Part shown: in pieces, positions 56,906-64,000 of the stretch | Numbering within the stretch: position 1 is the stretch's first letter | Layout of the letters: every line of letters begins with the position of its first letter | Source of the DNA: Streptomyces sp. RKND-216 | GTDB taxonomy: Bacteria > Actinomycetota > Actinomycetes > Streptomycetales > Streptomycetaceae | Length of the DNA: 64,000 nt | Assembly (NCBI RefSeq): GCF_004795255.1 | Contig: NZ_SSBQ01000002.1 | Location: 1,738,001 to 1,802,000 of the forward strand | Direction: 5' to 3' | Translations under genes and position numbers: made by a program | Notes under the pieces: model-generated | Database searches by the model: none | What the model saw: the letters and a program-made list of their open reading frames with translations, nothing else | What the model was told of the DNA's origin: nothing

Positions 56906-58857
56906 GCGGGGTCCTCCTGGCCGGGCCGGACACCGACGGCCGGGGTACCGGACGCGGCGTGCCGGGCCCAGCTCGGGCCGTGGACGGTGGCGGGCTGCGC
57001 CGCCCGGGCGTGCGCGGGCGAGCGCAGTCCGGCCGGGCGGGGCGAGGCGGTCGCGGACGCGAGCGCCGCCGGGGGTCTGGCGGTGCTGGCCCAGCGGCCT
57101 GGAACATGGGACTCGGCGGGCTGCGCGAACGGCACCGGCGCGCCGTCGACGTCGAGGGCGGCGGGGGCGCGCGTGCTGCGCGACATCAGTTCGAGGTAGA
57201 TCCCGCGGAACGCCTCGACGTTCTGCTCCACGGTGAACAATTCGAGCGCCCGGGCACGCGCCGCCGCGCCCAGGCGCGTGCGGCGGGCGGGGTCGCGGAG
57301 CAGCGCGAGACACGCGTCGGCGAGGGCGCGGGGATTGCGGGGCGGCACCACCAGGCCGGTGCCGCCGATGACCTCGCACACCGCGCCGACGTCGGTGGAG
57401 ACCGTGGCGCGGGCGCAGAACATCGCCTCCACCAGCGAGACCGGAAAGCCTTCGACGACGCTGGAGAGGACGGCGACGGTGCCGCCGGCGTAGGCGTCGG
57501 CGAGAGTGGGGGCGGCGGGACCGCCGATCTCCTCGAAGACCACCGGGTTCTCCCCGACACTGCGTGTGTCGGCGGCCTCGTCCGGGAACAGGTGTGCGGC
57601 GAGCGCGCGCAGGTGTGCCGCGTACGCGGCGGCGTCGGGTGCGGTGCCGAGCCCGGTGGAGACGATGCGCAGGCGGGCGCCGGGCAGCGCGTGGCGCACC
57701 TCGGAGAAGGCGTGCAGCAGAGCGACGAGGTCCTTGGCGGGTTCGACCCGTCCGACCCAGAGCAGGGTGGGCCGGGACCGGCCGCCGCAGCCCGGCGTGT
57801 CTCCGTCGCTGCCGCCCGCGGGGACGTCCATCACGGCCTCGCCGACCTCGGTGAACGGCTCGGCGTCCATGCCGGGGTAGACGGTGCGGAGCCGTTCGCG
57901 GCGGGCGCCGCAGCGTTCCTGCCAGCGGCGCGCGTGGGTGTTGCCGGGGGTGATGAGCTGGGCGCGGGCGTACGCCTCGTGCGCCAGCCGGCCCTGGAAC
58001 GAGGCGAGCAGCGCCCGCACGGGCTGCCGCGCGTCGGCGGGCCGGACGCCGGGCGCCGCACCGCCGGGGCCGACGCCGCCGGCCTGCGCGGGGAGGGGGG
58101 TGCTGGCGAGGTAGTGCTCGCGGAGCCGGACCCCGTACTCGGTGATGAGCAGGGGCGTGCCGTAGGCGCGGGTGGCGAGGAGCCCGGCGAGTGCGGCGGG
58201 GCCGCCTCCGACGGCGTGGCACAGGTCGGCGTCGCCCAGGCCGGCGCTGCCGGGGCCCTCGTCGAGCCAGTCCAGGGAGAGCGGGCGCAGGGCACGTTCC
58301 AGCCGGTCGACGACGGCGAGCAGGTCGGAGACCTGGGCGGCGTGCGCGGCACGCAGGGCGCCCGGCGCGCGGCACGCGGACTCCAGGACGCGGACGGCGA
58401 GTTCGGAGCGGATCGCGTCCGGCAGGCCGCCGTGGTCGCGGGCGAGGTCCGCGAGTCCGTGCAGACCGGCGGCGAAGCGTTCCGCGGCCGTGGGGCCAGT
58501 GCGGTCCGCCCGGTCGGGCTCGTCACCGTCGGCGGCCGGGGTGCAGATCGCCGCGGCGAGCTCCGCGAAGCACTCGGCGAAGCGGCGGCGTTCGCGGCGC
58601 CCGGTGATGCCGCGTGCGGCGGTGCCGTCGGCGCAGGGGACGTGCACCGGTGGTTCGCCCCACAGCGGAGCGGTGCGGACGTGCCGCACGTTCTGCGGCA
58701 GGTCGCACCAGCCGGCCTGTTCCTGGCGCGGGCTGCGGCTGAGCGCGTAGAGCTCGAACTCGTGTCCGCCCAGCCCTCGCACCAGCCGGTCGCACCACAG
58801 CACCGACTCACCACGCGCGAAGGGGTAGCCACCCTCCGTAAGCAGTGCAACGCGCAC
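56902..58857 (-). CDS. PelF-type GT4 glycosyltransferase (DUF3492 plus glycosyltransferase group 1)
   Basis: A 651-residue cytoplasmic enzyme. The N-terminus has the DUF3492 signature VALLTEGGYPFARGESVLWC, and the C-terminal GT4 half has LLWVGRVEPAKDLVALLHAF, the UDP-sugar site VLSSVVEGFPVSLVEAM (Glu-x7-Glu), and AVCEVIGGTGLVVPP. A DUF3492-GT4 pair is the PelF architecture, which polymerises UDP-amino sugars for the Pel polysaccharide. The last 90 residues are a Pro/Ala-rich extension. The start is GTG 58857. It is the first gene of a four-gene operon. Confidence 0.85.
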   Translation of the reverse strand: MRVALLTEGGYPFARGESVLWCDRLVRGLGGHEFELYALSRSPRQEQAGWCDLPQNVRHVRTAPLWGEPPVHVPCADGTAARGITGRRERRRFAECFAELAAAICTPAADGDEPDRADRTGPTAAERFAAGLHGLADLARDHGGLPDAIRSELAVRVLESACRAPGALRAAHAAQVSDLLAVVDRLERALRPLSLDWLDEGPGSAGLGDADLCHAVGGGPAALAGLLATRAYGTPLLITEYGVRLREHYLASTPLPAQAGGVGPGGAAPGVRPADARQPVRALLASFQGRLAHEAYARAQLITPGNTHARRWQERCGARRERLRTVYPGMDAEPFTEVGEAVMDVPAGGSDGDTPGCGGRSRPTLLWVGRVEPAKDLVALLHAFSEVRHALPGARLRIVSTGLGTAPDAAAYAAHLRALAAHLFPDEAADTRSVGENPVVFEEIGGPAAPTLADAYAGGTVAVLSSVVEGFPVSLVEAMFCARATVSTDVGAVCEVIGGTGLVVPPRNPRALADACLALLRDPARRTRLGAAARARALELFTVEQNVEAFRGIYLELMSRSTRAPAALDVDGAPVPFAQPAESHVPGRWASTARPPAALASATASPRPAGLRSPAHARAAQPATVHGPSWARHAASGTPAVGVRPGQEDPA

Positions 58858-58947
58858 GAACGCACCCCCGGCCGATCGACAAGTGGGCCACCGCGTCGGA
58901 TGCGGTGGATGTGACGCCGACGACGGTATGCGCGGTACGGGGGGCTA

Positions 58948-58967
58948 CGACGGACGGTTGTCCGTCG
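58948..58967. promoter_or_regulatory. 20-base palindrome upstream of the pelF-like operon
   Basis: CGACGGAC-GGTT-GTCCGTCG is a perfect 8-bp inverted repeat about 90 bases before the pelF-like start and 80 beyond the DUF3152 stop. It could be an operator or a weak terminator; there is no T-tract. Confidence 0.42.
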
Positions 58968-59048
58968 CACCACCGGAAGGGGTGAACGGCCGTGACTTTC
59001 CGGACGTTTGCGCGTTCAACGGTCTCGCGGCGGTACGCGGTGCGCCGG

Positions 59049-60551
59049 TCAGCCGTCCTTCTCCGGGTGCGGCCAGGCGTTCGGGCGGCATGTGGCGGCA
59101 CCGGTGGTGAGGGTCTTGGTCTGCTGCATCATCACGGGCGCGAGGGCTCCGTCGGACCCGCAGAAGCGGTGTCCGAGCCCGAGCCGGTGTCCGACCTCGT
59201 GGTTGATCAGCATCTCGCGGTACTCGCGGATGCGGTCGTCGCCGAAGGTCTCCGAACCCTGCGCCCAGCGCCAGGCGTTGATCATGATGCGGTTGGTTGC
59301 CGCGGAGTCGCAGGACACGTTCTGCACCGTGGTGTCCAGGCCGGACTTGGCGCACCATGCGCCCGTGGTGCCGGGGCTGGCCAGAGTGATGACGAAGTCG
59401 GCGTCGTCGGAGGCAACCCGCTGGAAGCTGCGCGCACCGTCGTGCGCCCAGCTGCGGTCGTCGTTCAGTGTGCGGTGCACGGCTTCGGCGAACAGTTCGG
59501 CGTCGAGCGGGAGTTCCTTCTCCACCTGGACGCGGTAGCGGACGACCTCGCCCCGGCCGTCGCCCTCCTCCCGGCCCTCCACGGTGCTGAACTCGCCGGT
59601 GCCGTGCAGGTCCGGGTCCAGGGGGAGGACGGTGGCGATCCGCTCCGCGTAGGTCAGCGGACGGGCGGCCTGCGTGTCGGACGGTGTGGGGCGCGGCACG
59701 CGGCGGGAGGACTCGCCGTCGCCGCCGCGGGCCTCGCCCGCTCCGGCGGCCGCGTCCCGGTTGTCCGGCCGCTGTTCCAGGCCGGTGACCTGGCCGGCCA
59801 CCACGATCGCCAGCGCGGTCGTGACCGCGGCGGCGGCCACGCCGGTGAACGTGCGGCCCTTGGTGCGGGCGCGCTGCGGCCCGGTCTCCGGGTCGTCGTG
59901 GTCACCTTCATGGCCACCTTCATGGTCGCCGTCGGGGCCCGGCGACGCGGAGTCCCACGGGTCCTCGGCGCGGGGCGGCGGGGCGCCGTGGCCACCGCCG
60001 ACGGCACCCGAGGCCCGACGGCCCGGCATCTCGGGCGGCGGGGCGGAGCGCGACGCGGAGCCTGCGGCGAACACGTCGTCGTCGAAGGCGTCCAGATAGT
60101 CCTGGCGCGGGCCGTACCGCGGGCCGGGCGCCGCTCCGCTGCGCGGGACGCCGGGCCGGGGACCACCGGAGCGCGGCCCGGCGACGGTAGGAGGGGGGCC
60201 GGTGGCGGGGCCGCCGCCCCAGGCGCCGCCGTGTTCGCGGTGCTGCGGGTGACCGCCGCGCGCCTGCGGCGTCCCGCCGGGGGGCGTGCCGTACGCGGCG
60301 GGGCCCGGATAGGGGGCTCCGGCCGGGCTGCGCTCGCCCGGGTAGGGCCGGGGCACGGCCGGACGGCGCAAGGAGCCGGGCGCGAAGGGTGCAGGACCCG
60401 AGGAGTCGGGAGGCGGCGCGGGCCGGGCGGCTGCGGCACCGTCCGGACCACCGGCCGCCCAGGGCTGGGCACCCACCACGGGTCCGGCCTCGGGCACGGT
60501 CCGGGCCGGGGTCTCCGGCGGAGCGTTCCGCTTGCGGCTGTGGCGTCCCAC
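59049..60551 (-). CDS. DUF3152 membrane-anchored protein with metzincin zinc motif
   Basis: A 500-residue protein. About 1-225 are Pro/Gly-rich and disordered, then a membrane helix (GVAAAAVTTALAIVVAGQV), then the extracytoplasmic DUF3152 domain. It contains NHEVGHRLGLGHRFC, a full HEXXHXXGXXH zinc motif, followed by a Met in APVMMQQT that may be the Met-turn, so it is probably an active metzincin-like protease. Cys residues (WCAKSG, VSCDS, RFCGSD, ATCRP) could form disulfides. The start GTG 60551 overlaps the alpha/beta-hydrolase stop by one base (TAGTG). It occupies the Rv3207c position. Confidence 0.85.
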   Translation of the reverse strand: MGRHSRKRNAPPETPARTVPEAGPVVGAQPWAAGGPDGAAAARPAPPPDSSGPAPFAPGSLRRPAVPRPYPGERSPAGAPYPGPAAYGTPPGGTPQARGGHPQHREHGGAWGGGPATGPPPTVAGPRSGGPRPGVPRSGAAPGPRYGPRQDYLDAFDDDVFAAGSASRSAPPPEMPGRRASGAVGGGHGAPPPRAEDPWDSASPGPDGDHEGGHEGDHDDPETGPQRARTKGRTFTGVAAAAVTTALAIVVAGQVTGLEQRPDNRDAAAGAGEARGGDGESSRRVPRPTPSDTQAARPLTYAERIATVLPLDPDLHGTGEFSTVEGREEGDGRGEVVRYRVQVEKELPLDAELFAEAVHRTLNDDRSWAHDGARSFQRVASDDADFVITLASPGTTGAWCAKSGLDTTVQNVSCDSAATNRIMINAWRWAQGSETFGDDRIREYREMLINHEVGHRLGLGHRFCGSDGALAPVMMQQTKTLTTGAATCRPNAWPHPEKDG

Positions 60552-61540
60552 TACGCTCCCTTCACTGCCTGCTCGCTCCGGTCGGATGTCTCCGCCAGCA
60601 GCTCGCGGAAGGCCCGCGCGACCACGTCGGGGTACTCCATCATCGCCACGTGCCCGGCCTCCGGCAGCGCGACCAGCCGGGAGGAACGGAAGGCGGTGCT
60701 CGCCCGGCGCGCCATGCGGAACGAGACCAGCTGGTCGCGGCCGCCGTAGACGAGCAGCGTCGGGGCGAGCACCCGCTCGGCCTGGCGCCACAGGGAGTGC
60801 TGACCGCCGAGAGTGTAGGCGTTCACGAGGCCGCGCGCCGAACGGGTCAGCGCGTCCCAGAAGTACGGGAGTTCGAGCCGGCGCGCGTACTCCCGCACCG
60901 CGACCTGGAAGTCCTCGGGCGCCACCCGGCCGGGATCGCCGTAGCACAGGGCCAGGACCTCGCGGGTGCGGCGCTCCGGCGTCCAGTCCTTCGTCAACCT
61001 GCCGAAGAGGGACGTCACCCCCGGGAGGGCGAGCAGCGCGGTCGGTACGGCGGTGCGCTGCGGGCGCAGCTCGGGCAGCGCCGGGGAGACCAGGGTGAGC
61101 GTGCGCACCAGGTCCGGACGCATCGCGGCGACGCGGGTGGTGACCGCGCCGCCGAGGGAGTTGCCGAACAGGTGGACCGGGCCGCGCTCGGACGCGTCGA
61201 GGAGTCTGACCACGGCGCGGGCGTGGGCGGACACGGAGTAGTCGCCGTCGTCCGGCGGCGGCGACCCTCCGAAGCCGGGCAGGTCCACGGCCTCGCCGTC
61301 GAGGTGCCCGGCCAGCTCCCGCATGAGTGCGGACCAGTTCTGCGACGACCCGCCGAGACCGTGCACGTACAGCGCGGGCGGCAGCCCGCGACGGACCGGC
61401 GGCCGGGCGCGCACGGAGAGCGTGAGACCGGCGAGGGAGACGTCGCGCAACGCCTCCCCGCCATGGACGTGCGGTCCGTTCAGGTCGGGGATCGCGTGCG
61501 GGACGGCGGTACGCAGATCCGGCTGCTCGGTCGACGACAT
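60551..61540 (-). CDS. Alpha/beta-hydrolase
   Basis: A 329-residue alpha/beta-hydrolase fold protein: oxyanion region ALYVHGLGGSSQNWS, nucleophile elbow FGNSLGGAV (Ser), acid in LLVYGGRDQLVS (Asp) and base in PEAGHVAMME (His), so the triad is complete. Substrate unknown. ATG 61540 follows TAATAT (61547-61552) by six bases and lacks a ribosome site, consistent with a leaderless transcript. It is co-transcribed with the DUF3152 gene. Confidence 0.88.
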   Translation of the reverse strand: MSSTEQPDLRTAVPHAIPDLNGPHVHGGEALRDVSLAGLTLSVRARPPVRRGLPPALYVHGLGGSSQNWSALMRELAGHLDGEAVDLPGFGGSPPPDDGDYSVSAHARAVVRLLDASERGPVHLFGNSLGGAVTTRVAAMRPDLVRTLTLVSPALPELRPQRTAVPTALLALPGVTSLFGRLTKDWTPERRTREVLALCYGDPGRVAPEDFQVAVREYARRLELPYFWDALTRSARGLVNAYTLGGQHSLWRQAERVLAPTLLVYGGRDQLVSFRMARRASTAFRSSRLVALPEAGHVAMMEYPDVVARAFRELLAETSDRSEQAVKGA

Positions 61541-61546
61541 GAAGCA

Positions 61547-61552
61547 ATATTA
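61547..61552 (-). promoter_or_regulatory. -10 element of the alpha/beta-hydrolase/DUF3152 operon
   Basis: TAATAT on the minus strand is near-consensus and ends six bases before the ATG, predicting a start point on the start codon. No good -35 was seen. Confidence 0.5.
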
Positions 61553-61708
61553 CGAGACGATCACGCGGGTACCCAGGTGTGCGCCGTCACTGCCGCGGGG
61601 ACCCGCACGACATACCGCGGGGAACCGGCCGGAACCGGTCGCGTTCCGTAGCGGTTGCACCCGCCTGGAGCAGATTGCGGAACGCCCGCACCGGAAAGGG
61701 GAGCCCAC

Positions 61709-61933
61709 ATGTCTGTCGACCCGACCGATCCCGAAACGTTCGACGACGCCTATGAGGAGGAGCCGGAGGGAGCCGAGCTCGAGGCGCCCGAGGCGGACGC
61801 CGCGGAGCAGCAGGCCGATCTGCTGCGGCAGCGCAGCGAGCCGATGACCGGCCGCGGCTCCGACGAGGTGGACCCGGCGGACGCCGCCGAGCAGGCCCGT
61901 GTGGTGGAGGTGAACGAGGACGAGTACCGCTGA
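61709..61933 (+). CDS. Small acidic conserved protein
   Basis: A 74-residue, strongly acidic protein (MSVDPTDPETFDDAYEEEPE, ending VVEVNEDEYR) with no membrane segment or Cys. A purine-rich AAAGGGGA precedes ATG 61709. Similar small acidic proteins with this ending occur at this site in other Streptomyces. It is divergent from the alpha/beta-hydrolase gene. Function unknown. Confidence 0.7.
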   Translation: MSVDPTDPETFDDAYEEEPEGAELEAPEADAAEQQADLLRQRSEPMTGRGSDEVDPADAAEQARVVEVNEDEYR

Positions 61934-62159
61934 GACGCTCCCCGGGCCCCGGGCCCCGCCCCGGGGGCCGGTCGCCATCCGGGTGCCCCTCGCCCCGCCC
62001 TGCGGCCAGAGGGTGTCCCGATAGCCTGCGCTGAGCGAGAATGTGCGCTTGCGGAGCGCGGACCCGGGTTACCCGAAAGTACGATGGCAGTCTCGGCGCG
62101 CACCGCGCGGAGAAGCAGCAGTCCCCTGGCCCGGCCGGGGAGGCACCAGGGAGGCGAGC

Positions 62160-62786
62160 GTGACGATCGAGCAGACAGCAGCAGAGGCGCGCCCCCGCGG
62201 CACGCGCCTGCCGCGCAGGGCCCGACGCAACCAGCTCCTGGGCGCCGCCCAGGAGGTGTTCGTCGCACAGGGCTACCACTCAGCGGCGATGGACGACATC
62301 GCGGACCGCGCGGGCGTCAGCAAACCAGTGCTCTACCAGCACTTCCCCGGGAAGCTCGACCTCTACCTCGCGCTGCTCGACCAGCACTGCGACGCGCTCC
62401 TCCAGCAGGTGCGCAACGCGCTGGAGTCGACCCACGACAACAAGCAGCGGGTCGCGGCCACGATGGACGCCTACTTCGGCTTCGTCGAGGACGAGGGCGG
62501 CGCGTTCCGGCTGGTCTTCGAGTCCGACCTGACCAACGAACCAGCCGTGCGCGAGCGTGTGGACCGGGTGAGCCTGGACTGCGCGAAGGCCGTCTGCGGG
62601 ATCATCGCCGAGGACACCAAGCTGCCCTCCGACCAGGCGATGCTGCTGGCGGTGGGCCTGTGCGGGATGGCGCAGATCACCGCCCGGTACTGGCTGGGCG
62701 CCGGCCAGCGCATCCCACGCGACGCGGCGGCCCGCCTGATCTCGTCGCTGTCCTGGCGCGGCATCGCCGGTTTCCCCATGCAGTGA
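62160..62786 (+). CDS. TetR/AcrR-family transcriptional regulator
   Basis: A 208-residue TetR: RRNQLLGAAQEVFVAQGYHS and MDDIADRAGVSKPVLYQHFP form the helix-turn-helix; the C-terminal region contains DAYFGFVEDEGGAFRLVFES. GTG 62160 (VTIEQTAAEARPRG) has GGGAGG upstream. It is the Rv3208 equivalent, upstream of the DUF3107 gene on the same strand. Targets unknown. Confidence 0.9.
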   Translation: MTIEQTAAEARPRGTRLPRRARRNQLLGAAQEVFVAQGYHSAAMDDIADRAGVSKPVLYQHFPGKLDLYLALLDQHCDALLQQVRNALESTHDNKQRVAATMDAYFGFVEDEGGAFRLVFESDLTNEPAVRERVDRVSLDCAKAVCGIIAEDTKLPSDQAMLLAVGLCGMAQITARYWLGAGQRIPRDAAARLISSLSWRGIAGFPMQ

Positions 62787-62932
62787 GCCCGCAGCGGGCC
62801 CACCGCTCGGGCCGGGCCGCGCCCCGGTGTTCGCTGTCGGCATGCGGGCGGGGCCCTCGGCGTGATGCCCGGGGGAGCTAATCTGTGCTGCGTACGGCGC
62901 GGCTGTCCGCGCACCCCGACCGTCGGAGGGAC

Positions 62933-63166
62933 ATGGCCGTGGAGGTCAAGATCGGCGTGCAGCACGCGCCCCGCGAGATCGTCATCGAGAGCCGGCAGAG
63001 CGCCGAGGAGGTCCAGGCCGCCGTGGAGGCGGCGCTGGGCAAGAACAGCGCGTTGCTCTCCCTCGAGGACGAGCACGGCCGCCGGGTCCTGGTGCCGTCC
63101 GACAAGGTGGCCTACGTCGAGATCGGCGAGCAGGCCGGACGGAAGGTCGGCTTCGGCGCGCTCTGA
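62933..63166 (+). CDS. DUF3107 protein
   Basis: A 77-residue protein (MAVEVKIGVQHAPREIVIES, ending KVAYVEIGEQAGRKVGFGAL), the small DUF3107 family (TB9.4/Rv3208A type), widespread in actinobacteria and of unknown function. CGGAGGG precedes ATG 62933, and TAATCT (62879-62884) may be a -10. A strong terminator follows at 63198. Confidence 0.88.
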   Translation: MAVEVKIGVQHAPREIVIESRQSAEEVQAAVEAALGKNSALLSLEDEHGRRVLVPSDKVAYVEIGEQAGRKVGFGAL

Positions 63167-63197
63167 CGACGCGTCCGGGGCACACTCCGAACACCCC

Positions 63198-63229
63198 GTG
63201 GGGTACGGGAGTTGACTCCCGTACCCCAC
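63198..63229 (+). terminator. Terminator after the DUF3107 gene
   Basis: A perfect 15-bp stem GTGGGGTACGGGAGT / ACTCCCGTACCCCAC with a 2-base (effectively 4-base) loop, 32 bases past the stop codon. Confidence 0.85.
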
Positions 63230-63357
63230 ACGTGTATGCGCGGGGCGCCTGTTCTCCGCCCGTACGCCCGATGTTCACCTTCACAGCAGTTTCACGTTCT
63301 GCGCGGCGAGGGTAGGACCGGATCGACCGGCTCCGCACCAATGGCTCGGGAGGTCCT

Positions 63358-63639
63358 GTGGTGGCGTACGCACTCTGCTCGGCGATCGTCGGACTGGCCC
63401 TGGCATGGGCCGCAGCACACCGGCTTTCCGGGCGGCTGCCGCAACGCAGCCTGGTGCTGCCGACGGGCGCGGGCGGCGGACTGGTGGGCGGGCTGGTGGC
63501 CTACGCGGTGATGGGCCCGGGCAACCTCGGCCTCGCCCTGGTGATCTCGGCGGCCGTGAGCGTGGCGATGCTCTCGCTCCTCCACGGGCGCTCCGCCCGC
63601 CCCGCCCCGCGCGCGACGGCCGCGCCCCGCATCCCCTGA
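63358..63639 (+). CDS. Small membrane protein
   Basis: A 93-residue hydrophobic protein with about three membrane segments (ALCSAIVGLALAWAAA, GGGLVGGLVAYAVM, LALVISAAVSVAMLSLL) and a short basic Pro-rich tail. GGGAGG precedes GTG 63358. TTCACG (63291) and TAGGAC (63313), 16 bases apart, may be its promoter. Function unknown. Confidence 0.72.
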   Translation: MVAYALCSAIVGLALAWAAAHRLSGRLPQRSLVLPTGAGGGLVGGLVAYAVMGPGNLGLALVISAAVSVAMLSLLHGRSARPAPRATAAPRIP

Positions 63640-63648
63640 CACCGGTGA

Positions 63649-63673
63649 CCGGGGCGGCGGCCCGCCGCCCCGG
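63649..63673. terminator. Terminator between the small membrane gene and the ferritin-like gene
   Basis: An 11-bp stem CCGGGGCGGCG / CGCCGCCCCGG with a 3-base loop between two convergent genes. Confidence 0.7.
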
Positions 63674-63684
63674 GCGGGCGAGCG

Positions 63685-64000
63685 CTACGCGGCGAGCCCG
63701 AGGGCGGCCATCCGCTTGGTGTGGGCCTCGGTGATGCGGGAGAACATGCGCCCGACCTCAGCGAGGTCGAATCCGTCGGCCAGCCCGCCCACGAGCATCG
63801 TCGACAGCGCATCCCGGTCGGCGACGACCCGCTGCGCCTGCGCCAGCGCCTCGCCCATCAGGCGCCGCGCCCACAGCGCGAGCCGGCCGCCCACCCGGGC
63901 GTCGGCGTCGATCGCGGCGCGCACCTTCTCGACCGCGAAGCCGGAGTGTCCCGTGTCGTCCAGCACCGCGAGCATCAGCGCGCGGGTGTCCGCGTCCAGC
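63685..64000 (-). CDS. Ferritin-like fold protein (partial, start outside the window)
   Basis: The last 104 codons or so are present, with the frame open to the window edge. The sequence is helical (GFAVEKVRAAIDADARVGG, LWARRLMGEALAQAQRV) and ends FSRITEAHTKRMAALGLAA. This matches the C-terminus of the actinobacterial ferritin-like or tRNA-hydroxylase-like protein that follows DUF3107 in this neighbourhood (Rv3210c type). Metal ligands cannot be judged from this part. Confidence 0.72.
   Translation of the reverse strand, partial: LDADTRALMLAVLDDTGHSGFAVEKVRAAIDADARVGGRLALWARRLMGEALAQAQRVVADRDALSTMLVGGLADGFDLAEVGRMFSRITEAHTKRMAALGLAA

Noticed and set aside
53798..57199. An 1133-codon plus-strand frame across the pelF-like operon
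   Set aside because: No motifs and low-complexity Arg/Gly/Pro content; the minus-strand genes have coupled starts and ribosome sites.
1..64000. Insertion sequences, integrases or prophage genes
   Set aside because: No transposase, integrase or phage structural protein was recognised in any frame, and no paired att-like repeats were found.

Overview
The window is about 72-73% GC, nearly every codon ends in G or C, and genes often overlap by 1-4 bases (GTGA, ATGA). It carries wblC/whiB7, adnAB, uvrD2, mycoredoxin, DUF3107 and a leader-regulated wblC. This points to a Streptomyces or close relative (Streptomycetaceae), in a chromosomal core region. From memory, the order UPF0182 - PDZ protease - Zn-protease-like - ABC1 kinase - whiB7 - uvrD2 - mrx1 - nudC - adnB - adnA - ATL - moeZ - DUF3152 - TetR - DUF3107 - ferritin-like matches the Rv3193c-Rv3210c block of Mycobacterium tuberculosis. 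Against that shared backbone the inserted pieces stand out.

Layout. 0-7 kb: a partial membrane gene, aroA, rsgA, a TetR regulator divergent from hisN, a CBS-domain gene behind a near-perfect Rex box, and the divergent katA/furA pair around a 7-1-7 Fur/PerR-type palindrome. At 7 kb lies the initiator tRNA gene with a readable promoter. 7-25 kb: a 16-unit Sel1/TPR protein, UPF0182, PPA1309, a secreted PDZ/Lon-like protease, moaE, an SDR protein, a Zn-protease-like protein with an overlapping NUDIX gene, a three-gene TerD/AIM24 operon, a YgjP-type metallopeptidase, a ThiF-like protein and an ABC1 kinase. 25-26 kb: wblC with a long leader containing a translated leader ORF, a terminator and a complementary antiterminator segment.

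26.2-29.8 kb is an inserted three-gene operon resembling matAB plus an LCP-family gene (extracellular polysaccharide synthesis). Its deacetylase domain has lost all three metal ligands while its glycosyltransferase looks intact. uvrD2 and mrx1 follow. 32.9-34.2 kb is an accessory spot with a perfect 16-bp inverted repeat, a DinB-family gene and a broken regulator gene. 34.2-38.5 kb is a catabolic island: GH109-like protein, SIS/AgaS-like protein, class II aldolase and a DeoR regulator, likely for N-acetylgalactosamine or a related amino sugar.

38.6-49 kb returns to the backbone: nudC, an M20 dipeptidase, adnB (with an in-frame Gly-Thr hexanucleotide repeat inside its motor domain), adnA and an alkyltransferase-like gene. 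After an LPG-synthase-like membrane protein with a kinase-like middle domain and moeZ, 53.2-58.9 kb holds a four-gene operon: a PelF-type GT4 glycosyltransferase, a multipass membrane protein, an extended SDR epimerase and a spherulin-4-like protein without the expected acidic pair, plus a 17-codon coupled ORF. I read it as a reduced Pel-like polysaccharide locus. 59-64 kb: DUF3152 protein with a metzincin motif, alpha/beta hydrolase, small acidic protein, TetR, DUF3107, small membrane protein and a partial ferritin-like gene.

Recurring themes are amino-sugar polymers (matB-like and pelF-like synthesis, GH109/AgaS/aldolase breakdown), redox control (Rex, Fur, mycoredoxin, WblC), and molybdopterin/sulfur transfer (moaE, moeZ). 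No CRISPR array, insertion sequence or phage gene was seen.
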